This document shows positions 1 through 8,877 of a stretch of 64,000 bases of DNA, piece by piece. Both the position numbers and the translations under genes were made by a program. The stretch covers positions 62,001 through 126,000 of the forward strand of contig NZ_CAXBDD010000001.1 of assembly GCF_963974515.1 (NCBI RefSeq), given 5' to 3'. Position 1 is the first letter of the stretch; each line of letters starts with the position of its first letter. This DNA is from Sunxiuqinia sp963974515 (GTDB lineage: Bacteria > Bacteroidota > Bacteroidia > Bacteroidales > Prolixibacteraceae). The notes below the pieces were generated by a model that saw nothing but the letters and a program-made list of their open reading frames with translations, had not been told where the DNA came from and searched no databases.

Positions 1-317
1 CCCGCACCAGTGGAAGCAGTATCTGCTTTCGCTGCCTGACTAGTCGTATCAGCCTGGGCCCCCTTTTCTGCAACACGAGTCGTATCATCCGATGCCGAAT
101 CAGCACCGGATGGCTGCCCGGCAAGTTGAGTCGTTGCAGTATCGTTCGGCGAGGGCTGCTCGATAGCTGCGTTGTTTGTTGAATCTTGTTCACTTTGTTG
201 CGTTTGTGTTCCAGCAAAAGCCGTTGCTGAAAAAACAAAAAATGACATGGAGAGAGTTAACAGAAAAACTTTGGGTGAAAACCCGAATTTCCGTAAAACT
301 GGGGACTTTAATTTCAT
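1..317 (-). CDS. secreted protein, N-terminal part only
   Basis: The first 105 residues of a gene that runs off the left edge of the window. The ATG at 317 opens a basic n-region followed by a hydrophobic stretch (VFLLTLSMSFFVFSATAFA) that looks like an SPI signal peptide with cleavage near AFA-G. The mature part is low complexity, rich in Thr, Asp, Ala, Ser and Gln, with recurring ADT/DTT units, and would be an unstructured linker. In Bacteroidota such acidic or Thr-rich leaders often precede a MotA/TolQ/ExbB-type proton channel or a surface protein, but nothing visible here decides between these. The function is unknown. Confidence 0.7.
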   Translation of the reverse strand, partial: MKLKSPVLRKFGFSPKVFLLTLSMSFFVFSATAFAGTQTQQSEQDSTNNAAIEQPSPNDTATTQLAGQPSGADSASDDTTRVAEKGAQADTTSQAAKADTASTGA

Positions 318-575
318 TCTACAAGCTTTAGTAAGTTTTTTTTCAAACCTTAGGATTTTGCAACTCATGAGAATTAACAAATTTTGTACTTTAAGGTTTT
401 GCAGCTCAAGTTAAAAAAATATCCCCACAAATCATTTAATAGCTGCCGGCATAACCGGCAATTGGTCTGCTTTTATTAAGTATCTGAACCTGAACATCGT
501 TTCATGCGAGAGGAGTGCAAGTAAAATAGATCAAGATTATTAAGAATAATTATTCGATAGATAATTTCGATGTAT

Positions 576-1688
576 CTAATCCAAATTCTCGGTGAGCTTC
601 CGTACGATCTTCAGGTTATCGAGAAACTCTTTAGCAATGACACGAACAATTGTATAGGCAGGAATAGCCAGAATCATACCCAGAATACCTGCCACACTTC
701 CGGCAGCCATAATAACCAGAAAAATTTCCAAAGGATGTGCTTTCACGCTGCTTGAATAAATTAAAGGCTGAAAGAGTATGTTATCAATCACCTGTACCAC
801 AACAAAAACCAGTAACATCAACCCAAGCAATGGTAAAGTATACCCCATGAAATCAGCATTCAGGTTAATGGCTACTCCGATTAAAAGACCGACGATAGCT
901 CCCATCCATGGGCCGAGATAGGGTATAACATTAAACAAGCCGCAAAACAGGCCTATCACGACGGCGTGGCTGAAATCGATTCCAACAATCGCCAGTCCCA
1001 AGGTAACCAAAAGACCAACCATCGTAATTTCAAACAACAACCCGACGAAATATCGCCGCAATAAATTATAGATGGAACTTAAAATCCGACTCACTTTATC
1101 TTCATAATCTGAAGGGATCACCAATAAGATACTGTCACGAAACATATTTTCTTCCTTCAAAAAAAAGAACGTGATAAAAGATACAGCGAAGAAGGTGATA
1201 AACACTTCCCCCAAGGTTCCGGCTACAAAGCCAAACACATCGGTTAACTGCGAAAAATTGAGCCGATCTCCAAACTGTGTTTTCAGCAAGGCCATCAGGC
1301 GGGCATCATTTTCAGGGGCAGTATCTTCACCAAAAAACTCCGTCCAGCGCCGGATAGGATTTTCAAAAACTTCAACGACCGCATTAAAATCAATGGTTGA
1401 GAGCTGTTCGAACTCATTAATCAATAAAGGGATTAAAAAGCGAAATGAGCCAATGAAAAATACCCAAAAGATAAACAGCGTTAGAAAGGCTGAGACAGAA
1501 TTGGAGATGGAAAAGCGCCCCAGATTTGCGCTGTGAAAAAAACGAACAACCGGACGGCCCACCAACGATAAAACAGCGGAAATTAAAACATAGGTTACAA
1601 TAGCACTAAAGTACCATACCAGAAATAGGACGACAAGAAAACCTGCTACCAGCAAAATATTTCTGGTTCTTCCCTGAACTTTTATCAT
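576..1688 (-). CDS. AI-2E family (PerM-like) transporter
   Basis: A 370-residue polytopic membrane protein of the AI-2E/PerM permease family. Two hydrophobic segments lie near residues 12-45 and one at about 65-90. A less hydrophobic, partly charged stretch follows (about 95-150), and then a cluster of helices from about 155 to the end. The central PYLGPWMGAIVGLLIG stretch and the NILFQPLIYS motif are the parts best conserved in the family. Family members are thought to export small molecules or work as Na+/H+ antiporters, and the substrate cannot be read from the sequence. A TATATTTG -7 element lies at 1704-1711 on the minus strand, just upstream of the ATG, without a clear -33 box. The gene stands alone. 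Confidence 0.88.
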   Translation of the reverse strand: MIKVQGRTRNILLVAGFLVVLFLVWYFSAIVTYVLISAVLSLVGRPVVRFFHSANLGRFSISNSVSAFLTLFIFWVFFIGSFRFLIPLLINEFEQLSTIDFNAVVEVFENPIRRWTEFFGEDTAPENDARLMALLKTQFGDRLNFSQLTDVFGFVAGTLGEVFITFFAVSFITFFFLKEENMFRDSILLVIPSDYEDKVSRILSSIYNLLRRYFVGLLFEITMVGLLVTLGLAIVGIDFSHAVVIGLFCGLFNVIPYLGPWMGAIVGLLIGVAINLNADFMGYTLPLLGLMLLVFVVVQVIDNILFQPLIYSSSVKAHPLEIFLVIMAAGSVAGILGMILAIPAYTIVRVIAKEFLDNLKIVRKLTENLD

Positions 1689-1876
1689 CGTAAAGGTTTT
1701 TCACAAATATACCGGATAATTTCAAGTTATAAAGCGATTAGGCAGATTAGATACCGAGGATTAACCTTCCTAAACTATGATCAATCCACAAAACCGCCAA
1801 TTCAAAGACTTCTAATTAACACAATGATGCCATCGATGCTGTATTTTTAATAAATTTGTAAACCAATGAAAAAAGT

Positions 1877-2638
1877 ATGACTACCAGTAAGCTAAGAGCC
1901 CTAATTGTTGATGACGAGAAAGAAGCGCGGGATGTGCTAAAATACATGCTCAAGAAACATTCTGAAATTAAAGTTATTGACGAAGCTGAAAGCACCGAAT
2001 CTGCTCTGTTCAAGTTCATGAAAGAAAAACCGGAAATTGTCTTTCTTGATTTGGTCATGCCCGGACAAAACGGCACAGAGTTTATCTCACTCATACGAAA
2101 AGAAAAACTGGACACAAACATTGTCATAGTCAGTTCGTATCGCGACATGGCCATCGATGCCATTAAACATGACGTGTATGATTTTCTGCTCAAACCAGTC
2201 AATGCGGCTAAACTCGCAACCATTATTGAAACCATCAAAAACAGAAAATCGGCTATCCCAAATGCTGAACTTGATGCCCTTTTAACCAACATGAGAAATG
2301 ATCCAAAACTTAAGCTATCCTCCATAAATTCCCATATCGTTATCGACCCGAAAGAAATTTTGTACTGCGAAGCTCAAGGCTCGTACACACACATTCATTT
2401 GGACAATGGAAGCATTGAATTGGCGAACACTTACCTCGGAAAAATGGAAGATGTACTTGGCAACTATGACTTTTTCAGAATCGGACGCCAGTTCTTAATC
2501 AACCTTGATAAACTGAAAAGTGTGAGCCGATTTGACAATTCGTGCGTATTAACAGGCGGAAAAAAAGAGATCAAACTATATGGTTCAAAGAAACAAATTA
2601 AAGAACTTTGCAAAATTGAGACGAAAGAAGAAGATTAA
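1877..2638 (+). CDS. LytTR response regulator, first of a pair
   Basis: A 253-residue response regulator with an N-terminal receiver domain (about 5-120) and a C-terminal LytTR DNA-binding domain (about 150-250). The acidic pair is in LIVDDEKEARD, the phospho-acceptor Asp in FLDLVMPG, and the conserved Lys in LLKPVNAAK. The LytTR half has the typical ILYCEAQGSYTHIHL and FFRIGRQFLINLDKL stretches. A TAAATTTG -7 element lies at 1851-1858. The stop codon shares its last base with the ATG of the next gene (TAATG), so the two regulators are translationally coupled. No histidine kinase gene is adjacent. Confidence 0.93.
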   Translation: MTTSKLRALIVDDEKEARDVLKYMLKKHSEIKVIDEAESTESALFKFMKEKPEIVFLDLVMPGQNGTEFISLIRKEKLDTNIVIVSSYRDMAIDAIKHDVYDFLLKPVNAAKLATIIETIKNRKSAIPNAELDALLTNMRNDPKLKLSSINSHIVIDPKEILYCEAQGSYTHIHLDNGSIELANTYLGKMEDVLGNYDFFRIGRQFLINLDKLKSVSRFDNSCVLTGGKKEIKLYGSKKQIKELCKIETKEED

Positions 2639-3405
2639 TGACAGAAAATAAGTCCATAACGGCAATGATCATTGAAGATGACGAGGAAGCAATCTCGTTG
2701 TTGGAAATTTACCTGAAAGCTTTCCGCGAACTGGAAGTTATCGATAAAACGACTAACCCACGGCACGGAATCAAATTATTAATACGAAAAATGCCCGACC
2801 TTGTGTTTTTGGATATTGACATGCCTGATACCAACGGGCTGGAAGTCGCCGAAGCCATTAAAGAGAATAAACTCCCTACTGAAATCGTTTTTACAACAGC
2901 ACACAGCAAGTATGCATTTAAAAGTCTGGAAGTTAAACCACTGGACTATCTTGTAAAACCATTTGGCCCCGAGGAGCTGATTTCGGTGATCAACCGATAT
3001 AAAGCTCGCGCAAAGCGTAAAGAAATGGAACGAAAAATGGACTTTTTCATTCGCAATAGCAAGCCAATTCAGAAACTAAAACTACCGACAGAAAGCGGAA
3101 TTGTGTTTATCAATCCGGAAGAAGTAATGCTTCTCCAGGGACAGGAAAACTACACCTACATTTTTCTCTCAAATGGAACAGTCGAACTGGTAACCACAAT
3201 TATTCACAAGATCATGGAACAGATTGATTCCCCGAGCTTTGTTCGGGCCAACCGCACATCCTTCATCAATCTGCAATACCTTCGACGGGTCGACCGCAAA
3301 AACAGGTTTTGTACTTTAACGCACCAAAACACAGTGATTGAAGAACCAATGAATCGGTCGAGCATTACTTTCTTCGAAAAGCTGAATTGCTTCCCAATTA
3401 CCTAA
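2638..3405 (+). CDS. LytTR response regulator, second of a pair
   Basis: A 255-residue paralogue of the preceding regulator with the same receiver-LytTR architecture. Phosphorylation-site residues are visible in MIIEDDEEAIS, FLDIDMPDTNG and LVKPFGPEEL, and the LytTR part has VMLLQGQENYTYIFL and FVRANRTSFINLQYL. It begins on the last base of the upstream stop. Two LytTR regulators in one transcript could heterodimerise or answer one kinase. Bacteroidota LytTR regulators usually pair with 7TM or TPR histidine kinases of the LytS/YpdA type, and none lies nearby. A terminator follows at 3404-3443. Confidence 0.93.
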   Translation: MTENKSITAMIIEDDEEAISLLEIYLKAFRELEVIDKTTNPRHGIKLLIRKMPDLVFLDIDMPDTNGLEVAEAIKENKLPTEIVFTTAHSKYAFKSLEVKPLDYLVKPFGPEELISVINRYKARAKRKEMERKMDFFIRNSKPIQKLKLPTESGIVFINPEEVMLLQGQENYTYIFLSNGTVELVTTIIHKIMEQIDSPSFVRANRTSFINLQYLRRVDRKNRFCTLTHQNTVIEEPMNRSSITFFEKLNCFPIT

Positions 3406-3443
3406 AAAAAAGGCCAGAGTACTTTTTTTGTGTGACTCTGGTC
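3404..3443. terminator. bidirectional terminator between LytTR pair and lon
   Basis: A CCAGAGT/ACTCTGG stem (3414-3420 with 3435-3441) has a run of eight A on its left side. In the minus direction it becomes a classic hairpin followed by U8 that ends lon. It also lies directly after the stop of the second LytTR gene on the plus strand. Confidence 0.8.
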
Positions 3444-3500
3444 TAATCTTGATTTGCTCTCTTTGCGGTATGCAAAAATTATCGAAAAAGTTGCTGTCTC

Positions 3501-5930
3501 CTAGCTCTTCAACAAAGCATAGTCCAGCACATCGCTGATCGTTTTTACAAAATGGAACTTCAGTCCTTTCAGGTAAACATCCTTAATTTCCTCCAAGTCC
3601 TTTTTATTATCGGCCGAAAGCAAAATTTCCTTAATGCCGGCCCGCTTGGCTGCCAATATCTTTTCTTTTATTCCACCAACCGGAAGCACTTTTCCTCTCA
3701 GCGTGATTTCACCCGTCATCGCAATATTCTTGCGTACTTTCCGCTTCGAAAGACTGGAGGCCAACGACGTAACCATGGTCACTCCAGCCGATGGCCCATC
3801 TTTCGGAATGGCTCCTTCCGGCACATGAACGTGAAAATTATTGTTGTCGAAAACTTTCTGATCAATGCCCAGCTCCTCGCGGTGTGATTTTAGATACTCA
3901 AGAGCCAGCATCGCCGACTCTTTCATGACTTCACCCAAATTCCCGGTTAGCGTCAAACCTCCTTTTCCGGTGCTTAAGCTAGATTCAACAAACAAAATTT
4001 CGCCACCGTGGGCTGTCCAGGCCAGACCGGTAACCACACCAGGGATTTCATTTCCTTGATAGCTTTCGCGCGTGTATTGCACCACGCCCAGGTATTCGCG
4101 GATGTCGTCTTTAGTCAATTTCCTGTTATAGGACTCTTCAAAAGCGATTTTTTTGGCAATCCGGCGAATCACCTTAGCCAACTTTTTATCCAGCTCGCGC
4201 ACACCCGATTCGCGGGTGTAATTCTCAGCAATGTGCTCAAGCACTTCCTTCGAAAAGCTCACCTGGCTTTTCTCCACGCCATGATTTGCCAATTGTTTCG
4301 GAATCAAGTGCCGCTTGGCAATCTCAATCTTCTCCTCCACAATGTACCCGTTCACATCAATCAACTCCAGGCGGTCACGCAGGGGTGCCGCAATAGTATT
4401 GAGCGTGTTGGCTGTGGCTACAAACATCACTTTCGACAGGTCATAGTCCAGCTCCACATAATTATCGTGAAACTCGCCATTTTGTTCCGGGTCCAGCACT
4501 TCGAGCAAAGCCGAAGCCGGATCGCCATGAAAATCGCTCGAAACTTTATCAATTTCATCCAGAATAAAGACGGGATTCGATGTTTTAGCTTTCTTAATAT
4601 TTTGAAGAATTCGTCCGGGCATGGCGCCAATGTAGGTTTTTCGATGCCCTCTAATTTCAGCTTCATCGTGCAATCCACCCAGGCTCATGCGAATGTATTT
4701 TCGATCAAGTGCCCGTGCGATCGACTTTCCAAGCGAAGTTTTTCCAACTCCCGGCGGCCCGTACAAACACAAAATCGGCGCCTTCATATCTTTCTTCAAT
4801 TTCAGAACTGCCAAGTGTTCCAAAATACGCTCCTTTACTTTTTCCAATCCGTAGTGATCCTCATCCAGCACTCGCTCGGCATGTTTCAAATCGAAGTTGT
4901 CTTCGGTATATTCATTCCACGGCAGGTCCAGCAGCGTCTGGCAATAAGAAAATTGCACCGAGTATTCACCTGCGGCAGGATTTAGGCGATGCAGCTTATT
5001 GACTTCCTTCTCAAAAAATTTGGCAACCTCCTCGCTCCATTTTTTTCCTTTGGCAGCCTCTTTCATCTCGTTGATTTCCTGCTCAATCGGATTTCCGCCC
5101 AACTCATCCTGGATAGTCTTCATTTGCTGATTGAGCAAAAACTCACGCTGTTGCTGATCCAGATCCGTCTTCACCTTGGATTGGATGTCACGTTTCAACT
5201 CCAGCATCTGCACTTCCTTTACCAAATAGGAAATGGCCTGAATTCCACGTTCACGTACATCAGCAATCTCAAGCAAGGTTTGCTTCTCCTCCACCTCGAG
5301 ATCCGTATTCGAACAAATGAAATTGATCAGGAACGTCGAGTTTTCAATATTTTTAACGGCAAAAGTGGCTTCGGGCGGCACATTGCTTGAATACTGGGCA
5401 ACTTTGATTGACAAATCTTTCAGTGACCCGACAACTGCATTAAATTCAGCACTGTTTTCTTTGGGCAGAATTTCATCAAGCAAAGTAACCTGAGCACGGA
5501 AATAGGGAAACTCCTCAAGGTAATCCATCACTTCAAAACGTCGCTTTCCCTGAATAATAACCGAAGTGGAACCATCCGGCATTTCCAGGATTTTCAGGAT
5601 TTGGGCAACCGTGCCCACCTGGTACAAATCGACTTGTTCCGGATCGTCAATACCCCCATCCTTTTGGGTGACGGTCCCCAGCAACTTGTCGCCACGAAAA
5701 ACATCCTGAATCAGCTTCAGTGATTTTTGCCTTCCAACCGTAATTGGAATCACCACGCCAGGAAACAACACCGTGTTCCTCAACGGTAAAATTGGCAGTA
5801 TTTCGGGCGCCTGAAAGTTTTTCAATTCTTCTTCGGTTCCGTCAGCAATGATTGGAATGATCTCTGTATCATCATCCCCCATTCCTGTAAATATCATATT
5901 TCCCAGAGATAGTTCTTTATTTTCTCCCAT
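3501..5930 (-). CDS. lon: ATP-dependent protease Lon
   Basis: An 809-residue LonA protease, a hexameric AAA+ serine protease that degrades misfolded and regulatory cytoplasmic proteins. In order it has the N-terminal LON substrate-binding domain (ILPILPLRNTVLFPG), a coiled-coil region (about 210-330), the AAA+ module with Walker A GPPGVGKTSLGKS and Walker B VFILDEIDK, and the proteolytic domain with catalytic Ser in PKDGPSAGVTM and Lys in IKEKILAAKRAG. The open frame continues to 6005, but a good promoter (5976-6006) puts the transcript start near 5969, so the ATG at 5930 (MGENKELSL) is the supported start. It is monocistronic. Confidence 0.97.
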   Translation of the reverse strand: MGENKELSLGNMIFTGMGDDDTEIIPIIADGTEEELKNFQAPEILPILPLRNTVLFPGVVIPITVGRQKSLKLIQDVFRGDKLLGTVTQKDGGIDDPEQVDLYQVGTVAQILKILEMPDGSTSVIIQGKRRFEVMDYLEEFPYFRAQVTLLDEILPKENSAEFNAVVGSLKDLSIKVAQYSSNVPPEATFAVKNIENSTFLINFICSNTDLEVEEKQTLLEIADVRERGIQAISYLVKEVQMLELKRDIQSKVKTDLDQQQREFLLNQQMKTIQDELGGNPIEQEINEMKEAAKGKKWSEEVAKFFEKEVNKLHRLNPAAGEYSVQFSYCQTLLDLPWNEYTEDNFDLKHAERVLDEDHYGLEKVKERILEHLAVLKLKKDMKAPILCLYGPPGVGKTSLGKSIARALDRKYIRMSLGGLHDEAEIRGHRKTYIGAMPGRILQNIKKAKTSNPVFILDEIDKVSSDFHGDPASALLEVLDPEQNGEFHDNYVELDYDLSKVMFVATANTLNTIAAPLRDRLELIDVNGYIVEEKIEIAKRHLIPKQLANHGVEKSQVSFSKEVLEHIAENYTRESGVRELDKKLAKVIRRIAKKIAFEESYNRKLTKDDIREYLGVVQYTRESYQGNEIPGVVTGLAWTAHGGEILFVESSLSTGKGGLTLTGNLGEVMKESAMLALEYLKSHREELGIDQKVFDNNNFHVHVPEGAIPKDGPSAGVTMVTSLASSLSKRKVRKNIAMTGEITLRGKVLPVGGIKEKILAAKRAGIKEILLSADNKKDLEEIKDVYLKGLKFHFVKTISDVLDYALLKS

Positions 5931-5975
5931 TACTTTTCTTTCTGTGATTGTTGTGACAAACTGGCGTAAAAATAC

Positions 5976-6006
5976 CAAAAATAATTCAGGGCTAGTACAA
6001 GTCAAT
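5976..6006 (-). promoter_or_regulatory. lon promoter (Bacteroidota type)
   Basis: Read on the minus strand, a TATTTTTG -7 box (5976-5983) is preceded after 19 bases by ATTG (6003-6006), close to the Bacteroidota consensus TTTG-N19-TAnnTTTG. The predicted transcript start lies inside the longest open frame, which rules out its first 25 codons. Confidence 0.6.
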
Positions 6007-6033
6007 AGCTATGCCAAAAGACTTGATGTCAAT

Positions 6034-7218
6034 TTAAAAACTGCGAAATGCAGCAGTTTGCTCCAAAACCGTAGCCAGTATTTCCTGATCCACCTCGGAA
6101 AGCAGCTGATTCCGGCGTTCCATCACCTTGGTAGCAGTCGCGAAAACGGTTTTCAACTGATGCAGCTTAAATCCACCAGGTCCGCCATCGGCAAACGAAG
6201 GTACAAACTGACGTGGAAAACCGGTGCCATGAATGTTACAAGCCACACCCACAACTGTTCCGGTGTTAAACATGCTATTGATTCCCGCCTTGGAATGATC
6301 ACCCATAATCAGGCCGCCAAACTGTAACCCAGTTTTGACAAACCTTCCGGTAGCATAATTCCAACTCTTTACTTGCTCATAATTGTTTTTGAGATTGGAC
6401 ACGTTGGTTCCGGCCCCCAAGTTACACCACTCACCAAGCACCGAGTGGCCTAAAAAACCATCGTGCCCTTTGTTGGAGTAACCGGTAATAATCGATTGGC
6501 TGATCTCACCCCCACCTTTGGAATAAGGCCCGATGGTGGTTCCTCCGTAAATTTTGCTACCCATGTTCACGACTGAGTACTCTCCCAGGGCAAATGGGCC
6601 ACGGATCAGTGAACCTTCCATAATTTCTGCATTGGCTCCAATATAAACCGGGCCGGATGATGCATTGATGGTGACAAACTCAAGTTTTGCTCCAGGCTCG
6701 GCAAAAATATTCTCCGGATGAATCAATTGGTTGGTGTGACTTATCGGCTCCGATTCGCGATTAGCCGTCAGCAAATCAAAATCAAGCTGAATTTGCCGGG
6801 CATTAACCTCGGTCAAATCCCAGGGATATCGAATCACATCCAGTGGCCCTGAAAACTCTTTCCATTCAATTACGCCTTCGGATTCAAAATACGAAGCCAA
6901 TAAATTTTCATTCAACTTAACAGCCACCTTTTCACCTTGAAATAAAATCCCTTGACCAATCTCCAATGCCTGTACCTGCTCCACCAGTTCGTCGGTAGGA
7001 CAAACATGCGCATAAATCACGCAGTTGTCAGAAGCAGTTTGCATCGGAAATTTTTGCTGCAAATAGGCCTCCGTTTTCCAGGAATAGATGCCCGGCAACC
7101 GACGCTCCCACTTTTCACCGATGGTGAGTATTCCGGTGCGCAAGCCGGCAACCGGTCGCGTAAAACACAAGGGTAAAAGATTCTCGCGGTTATCTCCGTC
7201 AACAAGGATATAATTCAT
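6034..7218 (-). CDS. GlmU-like sugar nucleotidyltransferase
   Basis: A 394-residue protein of the Bacteroidota GlmU-like family. It has an N-terminal sugar-nucleotidyltransferase-like domain (NYILVDGDNRENLLPLCFTR), then a long left-handed beta-helix of hexapeptide repeats from about residue 190 (for example IRGPFALGEYSVVNMGSKIY and GLIMGDHSKAGINSMFNTG). It probably activates or acetylates a sugar phosphate for cell-envelope synthesis, but the usual GxGTRM pyrophosphorylase motif is not seen, so the reaction is uncertain. The ATG at 7218 is chosen over an upstream in-frame codon because the conserved domain begins directly at MNYILVDGD. It lies 103 bases upstream of lon on the same strand. Confidence 0.82.
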   Translation of the reverse strand: MNYILVDGDNRENLLPLCFTRPVAGLRTGILTIGEKWERRLPGIYSWKTEAYLQQKFPMQTASDNCVIYAHVCPTDELVEQVQALEIGQGILFQGEKVAVKLNENLLASYFESEGVIEWKEFSGPLDVIRYPWDLTEVNARQIQLDFDLLTANRESEPISHTNQLIHPENIFAEPGAKLEFVTINASSGPVYIGANAEIMEGSLIRGPFALGEYSVVNMGSKIYGGTTIGPYSKGGGEISQSIITGYSNKGHDGFLGHSVLGEWCNLGAGTNVSNLKNNYEQVKSWNYATGRFVKTGLQFGGLIMGDHSKAGINSMFNTGTVVGVACNIHGTGFPRQFVPSFADGGPGGFKLHQLKTVFATATKVMERRNQLLSEVDQEILATVLEQTAAFRSF

Positions 7219-7242
7219 CTTGAGGTTTTTACAAAAATAAGG

Positions 7243-7270
7243 CAAAAAAAAAGCTCCGCAAAAGCGAAGC
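7243..7270 (-). terminator. terminator of rpmE2
   Basis: In the minus-strand transcript GCUUCGC pairs with GCGGAGC (one G-U pair) around a UUUU loop, followed by nine U. It lies 24 bases after the L31 stop codon. Confidence 0.8.
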
Positions 7271-7294
7271 CCATATATCTGTAATAATCAAAGA

Positions 7295-7558
7295 TTATTT
7301 CTTCTTGCTATCCATGTGTTTTTTATAACGGTTCATGAATTTGTCAACACGTCCAGCGGTATCAACTAATTTCATCTTACCAGTATAAAACGGATGAGAA
7401 CTACTTGAGATTTCCACTTTTATCAAGGGATACTCAACGCCGTCAACCACTTCAGTTTCTTTTGAGTTAACAGTTGATTTAGTCAAATAGATCTCGCCAT
7501 TTGACATATCTTTAAACGCAACTACGCGATAATTTTCCGGATGTATTTCTTTTTTCAT
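7295..7558 (-). CDS. rpmE2: 50S ribosomal protein L31, type B
   Basis: An 87-residue ribosomal protein L31 of the type B form, which lacks the zinc-binding Cys residues of type A. Recognisable parts are MKKEIHPENYRVVAFKD, ISSSSHPFYTGKMKLVDTAG and RVDKFMNRYKKH, and the length is normal for the family. It sits on the surface of the large subunit at the bridge to the small subunit. It has its own strong promoter (7595-7625) and its own terminator, so it is a single-gene unit. In organisms with both forms, type B is used under zinc limitation. No type A copy is visible here, and in Bacteroidota type B is often the only one. Confidence 0.97.
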   Translation of the reverse strand: MKKEIHPENYRVVAFKDMSNGEIYLTKSTVNSKETEVVDGVEYPLIKVEISSSSHPFYTGKMKLVDTAGRVDKFMNRYKKHMDSKKK

Positions 7559-7594
7559 TGCTGATTCTTTTTCAACATTATTTCAATCGGGTTG

Positions 7595-7625
7595 CAAAGA
7601 TAAATACACTTTCTTAATTTCCAAA
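7595..7625 (-). promoter_or_regulatory. rpmE2 promoter (consensus)
   Basis: On the minus strand TTTG (7622-7625) is followed after exactly 19 bases by TATCTTTG (7595-7602), a full match to the Bacteroidota housekeeping promoter TTTG-N19-TAnnTTTG. The leader to the L31 start is about 30 bases. Confidence 0.75.
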
Positions 7626-7638
7626 GATTTTCTGTTTT

Positions 7639-8814
7639 TTATTCATCTTTTTCAGCCCCAATAATCGGAGCCCGCTCAAAGGGTTTATTCCGGTCGAAAA
7701 GGTAGCGCAAAGTGTAATGGGTTTTGACATGTTTTCCACCCACAGATTGGTACAAAGCGACAATTTTTGGATTGAAATCGCCGGCCCACGAAAGCTCCAC
7801 TTCAGTGTACTGCGGCTTCTTCTTCATCAGCTTATCCTGATGCCAAAAAATAGCCGATTCAATACCCGAGCGCTGGTATTTAGGAATGACCCCCATGATC
7901 AGAATCCGGGTACGGTTGATCACCTTTTTCTTCTTGTAATACAAAAACTTTAGCATGTTGATGAAATTCAACTTACCATTCAGCTTTTGCAAGATCTGGT
8001 TGATGTCGGGCACCATCACAAACAGGGCGATAGGCTCTTCATCGTGATAGGCAAACCAGATCATCTCAGGGTCGAGCACGGCTTTCGAATCCTGAATAAA
8101 ATCTCGTAAATCCTGTGGATCCAACGGATTGAAATGCTCATGAAAACGCCAGGCTTCATCATATATATAACAGAAATCCTGAATGAATTTTTCCGGGTCA
8201 TTGTAGTCGAAATGCTTGAAACTGTAGCCTGGTTTTTGGGCTACCCATCCGGCAATTTTCCAAAATCGTTCAGGAAATGGTACGGAATAATCCAGGTGAT
8301 AACTGAACTGCTTAAAGTACATCTGAAAGCCATAATTCTCGAACAATTTCAGGTAATAAGGTGCATTGTAGGGCATGCCATAACCCTGCGGCATAAAACC
8401 ATCAACCAGCAGGCCCCAGTTCATGTAATTCTCGCCAAAATTGACCGGACCATCCATGGCTTCCATCCCGCGTTCGCTCAGCCATTTTCGGGAAGTATCA
8501 AACAACAGGTTAGCAACTTCTTGATCATCGATGCTCTCGAAAAAGCCGCACCCTCCTGTAGGCTGCTCAAAAGTTTTCGCTTTGTGATAATTGACAAAGG
8601 CGGCAATTCGCCCAATCGGCCGGCCGGCATCATCGACAACCACCCAGCGTTCGGCCTCGCCTTGTTTAAACGAAGGATTTTTATCGGGATTGAAGGTATT
8701 CTCGACCATTCCCTGGATAGGAGCCGCCCAGTTTTTATCGTTTTTATAAATGAGGTGGGGAAGCTGGTGAAACAACTTCCTATTTTCCGAATCATTAACT
8801 ACTTGTAATTGCAT
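7639..8814 (-). CDS. GNAT-fold acyltransferase-like protein A
   Basis: A 391-residue protein with an acyl-CoA N-acyltransferase look: an N-terminal half containing PTGGCGFFESIDDQEVANLL and the DGPVNFGENYMNWGLLVDGF stretch, and a C-terminal GNAT-like half ending in YTEVELSWAGDFNPKIVALYQ and GGKHVKTHYTLRYLF. The substrate is unknown. It is a tandem paralogue of the next gene. The ATG at 8814 (MQLQVVND) matches the start of the paralogue (MQLVEVTN), so the extra 12 upstream codons are not used. Members of this family occur widely in Bacteroidota as uncharacterised proteins. Confidence 0.75.
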   Translation of the reverse strand: MQLQVVNDSENRKLFHQLPHLIYKNDKNWAAPIQGMVENTFNPDKNPSFKQGEAERWVVVDDAGRPIGRIAAFVNYHKAKTFEQPTGGCGFFESIDDQEVANLLFDTSRKWLSERGMEAMDGPVNFGENYMNWGLLVDGFMPQGYGMPYNAPYYLKLFENYGFQMYFKQFSYHLDYSVPFPERFWKIAGWVAQKPGYSFKHFDYNDPEKFIQDFCYIYDEAWRFHEHFNPLDPQDLRDFIQDSKAVLDPEMIWFAYHDEEPIALFVMVPDINQILQKLNGKLNFINMLKFLYYKKKKVINRTRILIMGVIPKYQRSGIESAIFWHQDKLMKKKPQYTEVELSWAGDFNPKIVALYQSVGGKHVKTHYTLRYLFDRNKPFERAPIIGAEKDE

Positions 8815-8877
8815 GGTTTGATCAATTGTTTGGGTGAAAAGATACGACAAATAATATACGTAAATAATAACATTCAG

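Noticed and set aside
4008..4985. 325-residue open frame on the plus strand opposite lon
   Set aside because: The minus-strand frame is an intact Lon with all catalytic motifs. The plus frame has shadow-type composition.
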